From JBHHXR01 sp046757205 (GTDB lineage: Bacteria; Pseudomonadota; Alphaproteobacteria; Rhodobacterales; Rhodobacteraceae): 12,167 nt of DNA. The stretch's first letter is position 1; the number at the start of each line of letters is the position of its first letter. Location of the stretch: assembly GCA_046757205.1 (NCBI GenBank), contig JBHHXR010000096.1, positions 1 through 12,167 on the forward strand, read 5' to 3'. The notes beneath the pieces were generated by a model. That model saw nothing but the letters and a program-made list of their open reading frames with translations. It was not told the origin of the DNA and made no database searches. The position numbers and the translations under genes were made by a program. Shown one piece after another: positions 1 through 7,145 of this stretch.

Positions 1-2
1 GC

Positions 3-140
3 GACGATGACGCCAACGACGGCAACGGCGGCGACGATGACGACAAGCACGACAAGGGCGACAAGCACGACAAGGGCGGCAAGCACGACAAGGGCGACAA
101 GGGCGACAAGGGCGGCAAGGGCGGCAAGGGCGGCAAGGAC
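3..140 (+). repeat. Short-unit tandem repeat (aag-gac/ggc triplet units)
   Basis: The DNA is built from 6- to 9-base units such as gacaagggc, cacgacaag and ggcaagggc, most perfect between 41 and 137. Units differ by single substitutions (gac/ggc/cac before aag), which fits expansion by slippage inside a coding tail. It is in frame with the partial gene that ends at 143. Confidence 0.7.
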
Positions 141-143
141 TGA
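3..143 (+). CDS. C-terminal end of a protein with Asp/Lys/Gly/His triplet-repeat tail (5' partial)
   Basis: Only the last 46 codons are in the window; the gene begins upstream and stops at TGA 141-143. The visible residues form a low-complexity tail: an Asp/Asn/Gly start (DDDANDGNGG), then DDDDK, then three-residue units of the form xDK or xGK (HDK, GDK, GGK) repeated to the end. This reading frame is chosen because its stop falls exactly where the repeat ends and most third positions are C or G. The +1 frame reads through the repeat as a Thr/Ala/Arg string and runs on into fliG. The tail would be disordered, with mixed charge and a His/Lys-rich end. Such tails can bind polyanions or metals, but no function can be assigned without the missing part. 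It is convergent with fliG. Confidence 0.5.
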   Translation, partial: DDDANDGNGGDDDDKHDKGDKHDKGGKHDKGDKGDKGGKGGKGGKD

Positions 144-209
144 CGGCAAACTGCGGGCCCCCGCACGGGGAGTGGTCCCGAAGGTCCGGCTGGCGGATAT
201 CCACGAGAT

Positions 210-240
210 GGTTGCATCGCCGATACTCGGCGGTGCAACC
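210..240. terminator. Strong hairpin between convergent genes, candidate bidirectional terminator
   Basis: Arms ggttgcatcgccga (210-223) and tcggcggtgcaacc (227-240) pair over 14 positions, with one T-G wobble (217/233) and a three-base loop (tac). It sits in the 131-base gap between the forward gene ending at 143 and the minus-strand fliG stop at 275-277. Neither side carries a T-run, so it is not a textbook intrinsic terminator. In a GC-rich genome a long hairpin between convergent stops may still block read-through or protect 3' ends from exonuclease. The structure is seen; the role is inferred. Confidence 0.5.
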
Positions 241-274
241 GTGATTCACGGGGGCCCGCCGCGGCCGGCCCCGT

Positions 275-1315
275 TCAGTCTTCCTCTTCGCTCTGCAACT
301 CGATCTCGCCGGCGTCGGCCAGCGCGCGGATGGCGGCGATGACGGCGGTCATGGCGGCTTCGGCGTCGCGGTCGCGGATCTCGCCGGCTTCCTCCAGTTC
401 CTCGCTTAACTGCTGCGACAGCCGGGTGGTGAGGTTTTCCAGGATGAAGTCCTTGACTGCCGGGCATTGCTTCTGTGCCCCGGCCAGCGCGCGGATCAGG
501 GTGTCCTGTTCGACGGCGCGGACCAGCTTGGCGACGTCGCGCGGCACCACGCGGGCCGGGATGTCGGGGAACGTGAACATCACGCGGCGCACTTGCGAGG
601 CGGTTTCGGGGTCTTCCGCCTCGAACATCCGGAGCAGCCGGTCGCGGGCCTCGCTGGGCGTGAAGTTCATGATGCCGCCGATCCGTTCCGCCGGGGCGGC
701 GGAACACGCGCGCGGCGCCGAGGCGGCGTTGAAATGGGCGTGTATGGCGCGGGCGATCGCCTCCACCGCCGCGGCGTCGATGCCGGAGGTGCGGGTGATG
801 GCGACGATGATGTCGCGTGCCGTTTCCTCGTCGATATGGGCGAGCACGCAGGCGGCGGTTTCGGCCGGCAGTTTCGACAGCACGACGGCGGCGACCTGCG
901 GGTGTTCGGCGCCGAGAAACCCGGCCAGCGCTTCGGCATCGATGCCGGCGATCATTTCCCACAGGTCGGTGTCCGGCGGCTCCTCCGTTTCATCGCGGAG
1001 GCGGTCGAGCGCGTCCTCGGTGACGTGGCCCTTGAGGACCGAAACGGTCTCTTCCAGCGAGCCGCGCAGCGACAGGCCGAAATCGCCGAGGTCGCGGAGG
1101 AATTCCTCGACCACGGCAATCAGGGTGGGGCGGCTGACGTCGCCCAGCGTCGCCATGGTGCGCACCACGTTGCGCAGCGGCGCCAGGCCGAGCGAGCGCA
1201 GGTCGGGCGCGGCGTCTTCGTTGAGCAGCAGGCGGATGATGATCGCGGCCTTCTGCGGCCGCGTCAGCTTGTCCGGCGCCGGTCTGTTCGGTACGGGGAC
1301 CATCGCGTTCGCCAT
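275..1315 (-). CDS. fliG: Flagellar motor switch protein FliG (divergent copy)
   Basis: FliG sits in the C-ring of the flagellar basal body, on the cytoplasmic face, and transmits torque by contact with the MotA stator. The 346 residues are close to the usual ~330-340. The N domain (about 1-105) contains the PQKAAIIIRLL start typical of the family. The middle domain carries the hallmark EHPQ motif (137-140), followed by VAAVVLSKLPAETAA. The C-terminal torque helix aligns by eye with Escherichia coli as R281 to R298, D288/D289 to E305/E306 and R297 to R314. K264 is replaced by alanine (A278 in ALAGA). No other flagellar gene is in the window, so this is an orphan locus. It may be a second, specialised FliG, or the sole copy of a genome with scattered flagellar genes. 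The ATG at 1315 is the upstream choice; Met5 is an alternative. No strong ribosome binding site is seen for either. Confidence 0.88.
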   Translation of the reverse strand: MANAMVPVPNRPAPDKLTRPQKAAIIIRLLLNEDAAPDLRSLGLAPLRNVVRTMATLGDVSRPTLIAVVEEFLRDLGDFGLSLRGSLEETVSVLKGHVTEDALDRLRDETEEPPDTDLWEMIAGIDAEALAGFLGAEHPQVAAVVLSKLPAETAACVLAHIDEETARDIIVAITRTSGIDAAAVEAIARAIHAHFNAASAPRACSAAPAERIGGIMNFTPSEARDRLLRMFEAEDPETASQVRRVMFTFPDIPARVVPRDVAKLVRAVEQDTLIRALAGAQKQCPAVKDFILENLTTRLSQQLSEELEEAGEIRDRDAEAAMTAVIAAIRALADAGEIELQSEEED

Positions 1316-1510
1316 CAGCAGGGCCCGCCGGGGCGAGCGAGGTGGGCCGTGGTCGGAATTTCGGTGACAGGCATGTGTTTGCGGGCGCTTGCGTGTGACT
1401 CGCCCTTTGGTGCCGCCGGCGCGTGAAGATTGCCTTAATGGCGGCCAATACCGTCGTCTGTTCGCCCCGGGCGGCCTGCCGGGGCGAATGACGTCATATG
1501 CGGGCCGGCG
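1316..1510. other. Intergenic region between the LamG-domain gene and fliG
   Basis: These 195 bases separate two minus-strand genes. They hold the hairpin at 1461-1488 and the 10-base palindrome atgacgtcat at 1488-1497. No convincing sigma70, sigma28 or sigma54 promoter for fliG could be picked out by eye. The spacing and hairpin argue for separate transcription of fliG and the LamG-domain gene rather than one operon. Confidence 0.4.
1461..1488. terminator. Perfect 10-bp inverted repeat after the LamG-domain gene, candidate terminator
   Basis: Arms ttcgccccgg (1461-1470) and ccggggcgaa (1479-1488) are perfect complements around an 8-base loop (gcggcctg). The repeat begins 23 bases beyond the stop codon of the minus-strand gene ending at 1511, the right place for a 3'-end hairpin. 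No T-run follows on the minus strand, so termination there is inferred, not shown. The palindrome atgacgtcat abuts it at 1488-1497. Confidence 0.5.
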
Positions 1511-3775
1511 CTACCGGAACAGAAGCTCGTCGCCATGCAGGGTGAGAACCTCGTTCAGACGGGCCGTGTGGCGCGGGCGCGGCGACGGGGTGGCGACCTG
1601 CTGGAAGCTGTTCTCGATCACCGACGGCACCGGGACGGGGCGTGACATATCCGGCGTCAGGGGAATCCGCGAGGCGGCGGTGAAATCCACTGCCGTATCG
1701 CCGAAACTGCCGCTGACCTTGTAGGAAAACGCGTCGGCGTCGGGCGGCGGCGCCGTGCGCTCGGGCTTCGGGCCATAGCGGGGCCGGACGCGGAGCCCGT
1801 CGGCCGGGATTTCGCGTTTCTTGCGCGGTCCGAAGAGGCTGACGCGGCGCACCGGCGGTTTCGGCGGCTCCGACAGCCAGTCCGGGTCGGGCTTGGCGCG
1901 CAGCAGCCGCTCGGCCAGCGACATCGGCTTTGACGACTCGCCCGGCGCCGCGGCCGGAGCCTCGTCAGCCGGGGCAGGCATGTCTTCGCTGGTCTCCGAG
2001 CCCGGTACCGCGCCCGTCGGCGCAGCGGCGCCGGCGTCTGGCCCGTCATCGTCTTTCGCGGCGTCCACGGAAGATGAATCCCCGGCCGCTTCGCCGGTGC
2101 CGGGATCGTCCGCGGACTGATGTTCGGCCTGCGCCCGTGGGACGGCGTCCTTTCCGGCGGGCGCGGCGTTTTCGAGTGCCCCGGCATCCTGTCCAGCGTG
2201 TTCCGGCGCGGTGTCGGGCTCCGGCGGCTTCGCGGCAGCGGCATCGGCGGGGAGGGGGGCGTCTGGAACCTCGTCGGGGACGGCATCGTCCGACGCGGCG
2301 GTTTCGCTCCCGGCCGGGGGTTCCGCGTCCTGTTCGGCGGTGGCTTCCGGCGCGCCGACGCCGGCACTTTCCGGTTCTGCGTCGGTTGCCGCGGTCGCGG
2401 ACTTCCCGGCGGTCGGACCCGGGTCGGCGTCCGCGCTCTCCGGGTCGGGGCCGCTGTCGCCGGTTTGCGGCGCGCCGGTTTCATCGGCGCTGGCGTCGAC
2501 ATGGTCCCGGTTATCCGGTTCGGCCTGTTCGTGCGCATCGGGTGAGGTCTCCGCGCCAGCCGTTTCGCCGTCGGGCGCGCGGTCGCCCACAGCCGCATCC
2601 TTGGCCGCGGGGGCGGTTTTCTCTGCCCCGGCGGCATCCGAATCGCCCTTGGGCGCCGGATCGGTGCCGGGTTTCGGCGCTTCGACGGCGCCGGCGACCG
2701 GTTCGGTGCGTGCCTTGCCGGTCTTGGCAGGCGGGCCGGCATCCCCGGTTTCCGGTGCTTCTTCCCCGGCGGCGTGCTCCGCTTCGGGAGCGCTTTCCTT
2801 CCGGTCTCTCTTCGCCTTCTTGATGCCGGCCGCGGTGGGCTGCGGCTCGGCAGGCTTGTCCCGAGCCGCTTCCTGGGTCCGTGCGGCTTCCTGCCCGGCC
2901 GCGTCCGGCGCGTCCAGTTCGGCGCCGAGCTTGCCGACCAGTTCTTCGGCGAGGGTCTCGAAATCCCAGTTTTGCAGCATCGCCTCGCGCTGGCGTGGCG
3001 AGCCGCTGACGGGCGGCTTGCGCGAGCGGTGATGCTCTTCGCCGGGAAGCTCGGGGAGCGGCGGCGGCCCGCTGTTCACAAGATCGCGGATGGCGCCTTC
3101 GTCGAGCGCGTTTTCGACATCGTCCCAGTGCCACAGGCCGACACCGTCGAGCGACCCGTCGAAGAAGCCCCGCAATTCGCCGTGATCGACATCCTTGCCG
3201 CTGGTCATGGTCAGGTCCGGATTGGCGCCCAGGAAGAGCGGCCCGTGCCCCTGCGCCAGCGACCACGGATCGACCCCGGACTGCTCGGGCCGGGCGATCC
3301 GGGTGTGGCTCAGCCGGTTGCCGTCGACATAGACCTGAACGCCCTCGGCGGCAAAGACGACTGCCACATGGGTCCATGCACCGGCATGGAAGTGGCGATC
3401 GGCGGCGCGCCAGACCTCGTCGCCGAACTCGATGCGCAGCCGGCCGCCCTTCTGGCCTACGGCGATGTCGGTGCGGCGCTCCTTGCCCGGCAGCAGGCGG
3501 CAGAGGAAGAACTGCTGTTCCGCCACGCTCTCCGGGCAGGCCCAGAAGGTCAGGGCGCGGAAGGCGGGGGCGTGGGCAAAGAAGACGAAGCTGTTCAGCC
3601 CGTTGAAGCTGGTCGCCATCGGGCTGCCCGACGTCGGCGCGGCGAAGGCCGAGGGAGGTTCGGGCACGTCGAACGTGTTGCTGCCTTCGAACAGCTTGTA
3701 ACTGGCCGCCCGGCCGCTGATGCGGTCGGTCAGAATCGTGTCGAGGGTGAGGTAAAGATCGGGGAGCATCGTCAT
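1511..3775 (-). CDS. LamG-like lectin-fold protein with long disordered Ala/Pro/acidic linker
   Basis: This 754-residue protein has three parts. Residues ~45-235 resemble a LamG/concanavalin A-like jelly roll, with the family signature WTHVAVVF...GVQVYVDGNRL near 133-155 and the closing strand pair FFDGSLDGVGLWHWDD near 205. Such domains usually bind glycans or protein ligands. Residues ~295-610 are low-complexity, rich in Ala, Pro, Glu, Asp, Gly and Thr, and surely disordered. The C-terminal ~140 residues regain ordered composition (SLAERLLRAKPDPDWLSEPP, basic FGPRKKRE, then a short hydrophobic end). No signal peptide or membrane segment is visible, which is odd for a lectin-like protein; a leaderless export route or a cytoplasmic role would be needed. 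The start is well supported by GGAGG five bases before the ATG. The gene is divergent from the cyclase cluster. Its function is not known to me. Confidence 0.78.
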   Translation of the reverse strand: MTMLPDLYLTLDTILTDRISGRAASYKLFEGSNTFDVPEPPSAFAAPTSGSPMATSFNGLNSFVFFAHAPAFRALTFWACPESVAEQQFFLCRLLPGKERRTDIAVGQKGGRLRIEFGDEVWRAADRHFHAGAWTHVAVVFAAEGVQVYVDGNRLSHTRIARPEQSGVDPWSLAQGHGPLFLGANPDLTMTSGKDVDHGELRGFFDGSLDGVGLWHWDDVENALDEGAIRDLVNSGPPPLPELPGEEHHRSRKPPVSGSPRQREAMLQNWDFETLAEELVGKLGAELDAPDAAGQEAARTQEAARDKPAEPQPTAAGIKKAKRDRKESAPEAEHAAGEEAPETGDAGPPAKTGKARTEPVAGAVEAPKPGTDPAPKGDSDAAGAEKTAPAAKDAAVGDRAPDGETAGAETSPDAHEQAEPDNRDHVDASADETGAPQTGDSGPDPESADADPGPTAGKSATAATDAEPESAGVGAPEATAEQDAEPPAGSETAASDDAVPDEVPDAPLPADAAAAKPPEPDTAPEHAGQDAGALENAAPAGKDAVPRAQAEHQSADDPGTGEAAGDSSSVDAAKDDDGPDAGAAAPTGAVPGSETSEDMPAPADEAPAAAPGESSKPMSLAERLLRAKPDPDWLSEPPKPPVRRVSLFGPRKKREIPADGLRVRPRYGPKPERTAPPPDADAFSYKVSGSFGDTAVDFTAASRIPLTPDMSRPVPVPSVIENSFQQVATPSPRPRHTARLNEVLTLHGDELLFR

Positions 3776-4179
3776 CGGGGCCTCCAGTCATCCGTTCGCG
3801 GACGCTGTGCGGTTACCGCGGAACGGCACGGCAGAGCAGGTTTCAGAAACTGGCACGACACTGTCTACGCGCCGGCGCGTGCTGGAGCGCACCGATTACT
3901 TCGACGTCCGTTTGGGAGACTCCGCGGGGGCTTGCCTGCGCGCGAAAAAAAAGCGCGGGAAGCGGGAGATTATCTCGCCCGGACCGTATTCGGCCCCCAC
4001 TGCCGCTATGAATCCCGGAATCGCGGCGTAACTCAAGAAAAAAATGACGATTCGGCCGAATTCGGCGGAAATACCCGGAAAAACCTTGTAGGGGCACGGC
4101 TTACCTGTTCAAATTCCAGTGGTTTCCCGGAGCGCCGTTCGGGAATCGGCGGCGCCCGGGTGACCGCAGCGGGGCACAG
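3776..4179. promoter_or_regulatory. 404-base divergent intergenic region with several palindromes
   Basis: This gap lies between the starts of the minus-strand LamG-domain gene and the plus-strand cyclase gene, so it should hold both promoters. Direct features are a perfect 14-base palindrome acgcgccggcgcgt (3867-3880), an A8 run flanked by complementary cgcgc/gcgcg arms (3939-3957), gagat-t-atctc (3966-3976), and two overlapping palindromes ttcggccgaa and gccgaattcggc (4051-4066). The last part (about 4015-4100) is richer in A and T than the genes around it. Short open frames on both strands here lack a ribosome binding site and family resemblance. No promoter could be assigned with confidence. 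Confidence 0.5.
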
Positions 4180-5955
4180 GTGACACGGAATCCGGCAACG
4201 TTGACGGGATTGCTGCGCCAGGAAATGCGCTGCGTGCTGGTTATCGACATGGTCGAATCGGTGCGTCTGATGGCGGCTGACGAGGCCGGAACGGTAGCGC
4301 GCTGGCTGGAGATCGTGGCGCATGTCCGCGACGTGCTGCTGCCGCGCGAGGGCGGCCGGATGGTCAAGAGCCTGGGCGACGGCATGCTGTTGCAGTTCGA
4401 TACGGCGCTGTCGGCGATACGGGTGGCCCTTGGCTGCCAGGCATTCGCGAGCGCCCGCGAAGCCGGATTGCCGGCCGAGCGGCAGATCCGGTTGCAGCAG
4501 GGTCTGGAGATGACCGACGTTCTTGTCGGACCGGATGACATTTACGGCCACGGCGTGAACATGGCCTCGCGCTTGGCCGGGCTGGGCCGGGCCGGCGATA
4601 TCGTGGCGTCCCAGGAGGTCCGTGACCGGCTGACGCCGGATGTCCATGCCGATTTCGAGGATCTCGGCGAATGCTTCGTGAAACATGTCGAGGAACCGGT
4701 GCGGGCCTACCGGGCCGGCCCGCCGGGCGGGTCCGGGCGGCCGGCGGTCCGGCCCGCAGGCGGTTTCGGCAACTTGCTGCCGGTAATCGCGGTCATCCCG
4801 TTCCGCGGGGCCGGGGCGGATGCCGCCGGCGAGGTTCTGGCCGAGGAATTGATCGCTGCCCTGTCGAAATCGGCGCGGATGAACGTGATCTCCAGGCTGA
4901 CCACGACGCAGCTCAGCCACGAGCGGTGGAACGCGCGGGAATTCGGCAGGAATCTGCGGGCGAATTTCGTACTGACCGGAAGTTGCCGCGAGGATCGCGG
5001 GCGCCTGATGGCGGAACTGGAACTGGCGGAGACCCGCGGCGGCGAGGTGATCTGGAAGGATCGCGTCGGCGGCGGGCTCGGCGATCTTTTGTCGGGCGAT
5101 CAGGTGATGGTGGCTTCCATCGTCGACAAGCTGGGCGAGGCCATCGTGAAGAACGAGATCAGGCGGACCGAGGCGCTGCCGCTGCCCAACCTGGAGGCCT
5201 ATTCGCTTCTGCTCGGCGCCATCGGGACCATGTACCGGCTGTCGCGGCGCGAGTTCGAGCGCGCGCGGCTCATGCTTGACGCCCTGATCGAGCGCGTGCC
5301 GCGCCACCCGCTGCCACTGGCGTGGATGGGTAACTGGCACGTCCTGAAGGTGCAGCAGGGCTGGAGCGAAAACAGTGACCGCGAGCAGCGGATGGCGCGC
5401 GGCAACACCGAGCGGGCGCTCGATCTGGACCCGGAAAACGACACGGCGCTGACTTTCGACGGGTTCGTGCACACCAATCTGATGCTCGATCCGGAGGGGG
5501 GCGAGGCGCGTTACATCAAGGCGCTGGAGCGCAACCCCAGCGCGTCGCTGGCATGGCTCCTGCGCGGCGTGGCGCAGGCGTTCAAGGGCAACGGCGAACC
5601 GGCCGTGGAATTCACCGACCGGGCGATGTCGCTGTCGCCCTACGACCCGCAGAGGTTTTTCTACACCTCGCTGGCGGCCAGCGCGAATTACTGCGCCGGG
5701 CGCCATGAGGACGCCAAGCGGCTTGCCATCGCCTCGCTGCGGGACAACCGGGCGCATACCTCGACATTGCGGGTTCTCGCCGCCAGCCAGTGGCTGTCGG
5801 GCGAGGAGGAGGCGGCGCGCAAGACCGGCCGCGAGCTTGTGGCGCTGGAACCTTCGCTGAACGTGACGGACTGGCTGCGGCGTTCGCCGTCGGCGGAAAC
5901 GCCACAGGGGGCGGAGATGGCGTCGATCCTGAAAAAAATCGGAATACCAGAGTGA
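4180..5955 (+). CDS. Class III adenylate cyclase with TolB/FlgO-like and TPR regions
   Basis: The protein (591 residues) should make cyclic AMP from ATP. The cyclase domain spans about 16-190. Metal-binding aspartates are D23 (VIDMVES) and D67 (SLGDGM). ATP-selecting K63 and D120 and the transition-state N127 and R131 (DIYGHGVNMASRL) are all present, so the enzyme looks active and ATP-specific. After a Gly/Pro linker, residues ~200-325 (VIAVIPFRG...VLTGSCRED) resemble the TolB/FlgO-like region often found in this architecture. Residues ~335-585 form TPR-like helical repeats, presumably for protein contacts or sensing. No membrane segment is seen, so it is probably cytoplasmic. The start is GTG at 4180 with only a weak upstream ggggc; ATG at 4225 (Met16) is an alternative that leaves the domain whole. 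It leads a tight cluster with the next two genes. A 643-residue open frame lies antisense to it and is a composition shadow. Confidence 0.88.
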   Translation: MTRNPATLTGLLRQEMRCVLVIDMVESVRLMAADEAGTVARWLEIVAHVRDVLLPREGGRMVKSLGDGMLLQFDTALSAIRVALGCQAFASAREAGLPAERQIRLQQGLEMTDVLVGPDDIYGHGVNMASRLAGLGRAGDIVASQEVRDRLTPDVHADFEDLGECFVKHVEEPVRAYRAGPPGGSGRPAVRPAGGFGNLLPVIAVIPFRGAGADAAGEVLAEELIAALSKSARMNVISRLTTTQLSHERWNAREFGRNLRANFVLTGSCREDRGRLMAELELAETRGGEVIWKDRVGGGLGDLLSGDQVMVASIVDKLGEAIVKNEIRRTEALPLPNLEAYSLLLGAIGTMYRLSRREFERARLMLDALIERVPRHPLPLAWMGNWHVLKVQQGWSENSDREQRMARGNTERALDLDPENDTALTFDGFVHTNLMLDPEGGEARYIKALERNPSASLAWLLRGVAQAFKGNGEPAVEFTDRAMSLSPYDPQRFFYTSLAASANYCAGRHEDAKRLAIASLRDNRAHTSTLRVLAASQWLSGEEEAARKTGRELVALEPSLNVTDWLRRSPSAETPQGAEMASILKKIGIPE

Positions 5956-5984
5956 AACCAGCAATTTGAAAGGGAAAGTATATC

Positions 5985-7145
5985 ATGTCGAATTTGGGTC
6001 CTGAAGGCGGTTATGGCGGGTACGGCGGTTATGGCGGCTATGGCGGCTATGGCGGGTACGGAGGCTATGGCGGTTATGGCGGGTACGGAGGTTACGGCGG
6101 TTATGGTGCCGGCGGCGACGGCTACGGCACGCCGTTTACCAGCGCCGCGCTGATCACCAACAATGACGGCATTGCCGGGCCGTGGGTACCGCCCGCGGTG
6201 CTGCCGCCGGAACTGGCGCCGAACAGTGCCGACCATATCGAGCTGTGGTCGGGACAGGTGCGCGGGCGGCTCTACGATTTCGAGATGTTCTCCAAGCTCG
6301 GCCTTTCGGCAAGCGGTCCGAGGGCGCGGCTGTGGCATGTGAACACCACCGGCAGCAACCCGCCGCAGGCGACGTTCAGGCGGCTGATGGAAATGAAGCG
6401 GCCCGGCATGAACGTGTTCGAGGAACAGTTGCCCTATCTGAACCAGTACGCCGACCTGCGCCCGGACCGGACCACGGAGATCGCCGCGCAGCTCAACCTG
6501 CCGACGGCGTTCTTCGGCTCGATCGCGTTTCTCAACGACGAACGGACGAAGTGGACGTACGATCTCGTGCTGTGCGCCCTGCGGCTGGCGAATTTCGCCG
6601 AGATGCGGTTCAAGCACGCGCTGGCCTGCCGCCGGCCTGTCGAGTTGTCGCCGCAGGTGCAGCCGATCATCCCGACGCCGATGCACGGCACCCTGCCGAG
6701 CGGCCACGCCACCGAGGCTTTTACCGTGGCGACCACCCTGATGCGGCTGCTGGAGGCGGCCGGAAGCCCGGTCTACCGTCAGCCGGAATGGGCGCAGCAA
6801 CTGATGCGCCAGGCGGCGCGGATCGCCATCAACCGCACCGTCGCCGGCGTGCATTTCCCGGCCGACAGCGCCGCCGGGGCCTGCCTCGGCATGACGCTGG
6901 GCGACTATCTGGTGCGCCGGGCGCGGCACGCCAACAGCTACGGTGCCTGGAAATTCGACGGCACCAGGTTCCGCGAGGATTTCGACTGGCGCGACCAGTT
7001 CGATCTGGCATCGGGGTCGCGCACCGAGGCCAGCTCTTCGGCCGGAAAATACGCCGTCGACCGGGGTGCACAGGCGATGAGCCACGGTTCCGGCAACGAT
7101 GTTCTGGCCGCCTTGTGGGACCGCGCCGTGGCGGAATGGTCATGA
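5985..7145 (+). CDS. PAP2 / vanadium-haloperoxidase superfamily protein with N-terminal (GGY)11
   Basis: The family includes acid phosphatases and vanadium haloperoxidases, which share one anion pocket binding phosphate or vanadate. All three signature motifs are intact: K210-X6-R217-P, P-S239-G-H241, and R284-X5-H290-X3-D294. No membrane helices are seen, and the domain is longer than lipid-phosphatase PAP2 proteins. It therefore fits the soluble haloperoxidase or acid phosphatase branch; sequence alone does not tell which reaction it runs. Residues 8-40 are eleven perfect Gly-Gly-Tyr units, then a Gly/Asp/Tyr stretch before the fold starts near 50. No signal peptide precedes the repeat. The ATG at 5985 has an aaaggga site about 9 bases upstream and lies 29 bases after the cyclase stop, so co-transcription is likely. 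Its stop overlaps the start of the protease gene. Confidence 0.85.
   Translation: MSNLGPEGGYGGYGGYGGYGGYGGYGGYGGYGGYGGYGGYGAGGDGYGTPFTSAALITNNDGIAGPWVPPAVLPPELAPNSADHIELWSGQVRGRLYDFEMFSKLGLSASGPRARLWHVNTTGSNPPQATFRRLMEMKRPGMNVFEEQLPYLNQYADLRPDRTTEIAAQLNLPTAFFGSIAFLNDERTKWTYDLVLCALRLANFAEMRFKHALACRRPVELSPQVQPIIPTPMHGTLPSGHATEAFTVATTLMRLLEAAGSPVYRQPEWAQQLMRQAARIAINRTVAGVHFPADSAAGACLGMTLGDYLVRRARHANSYGAWKFDGTRFREDFDWRDQFDLASGSRTEASSSAGKYAVDRGAQAMSHGSGNDVLAALWDRAVAEWS
6006..6104 (+). repeat. 9-bp tandem repeat encoding (Gly-Gly-Tyr)11
   Basis: There are eleven in-frame copies of a nine-base unit, ggc-ggt-tat and close variants. Gly codons vary among ggc, ggt, ggg and gga, and Tyr between tat and tac, while the peptide is invariant. 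Silent variation with an unchanged peptide suggests selection on the protein rather than only recent slippage. Copy-number change would stay in frame. Confidence 0.9.

Noticed and set aside
7..342. 111-codon plus-strand frame starting in the repeat
   Set aside because: It gives a Thr/Ala/Arg string and runs into the convergent fliG. The frame ending at 143 stops exactly at the repeat boundary.
330..1426. Two long plus-strand frames across fliG
   Set aside because: Both are antisense to fliG, which has the EHPQ motif and the conserved C-terminal torque helix.
1657..3791. Alternate-frame open frames across the LamG-domain gene on both strands
   Set aside because: They arise from the Ala/Pro-rich linker composition. 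Only the 1511-3775 frame has domain signatures and a GGAGG site.
3807..4097. Small open frames in the 404-base gap on both strands
   Set aside because: No ribosome binding site, no family resemblance, and they overlap palindromes and AT-rich promoter-like sequence.
4033..5964. 643-codon minus-strand open frame opposite the cyclase gene
   Set aside because: It is rich in Arg, Pro, Gln and His with no recognisable domain, and lies wholly antisense to a gene with intact cyclase motifs. Long antisense frames are expected in GC-rich codon usage.
6006..6104. Possible CRISPR-like array
   Set aside because: The nine-base units have no spacers and encode Gly-Gly-Tyr in frame; it is a coding tandem repeat.
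6182..7141. Upstream extension of the protease open frame, which would give a 902-residue product
   Set aside because: This stretch is out of frame within the haloperoxidase-like gene and reads as an Arg/Ala-rich shadow. The ATGA overlap at 7142 is the natural start.
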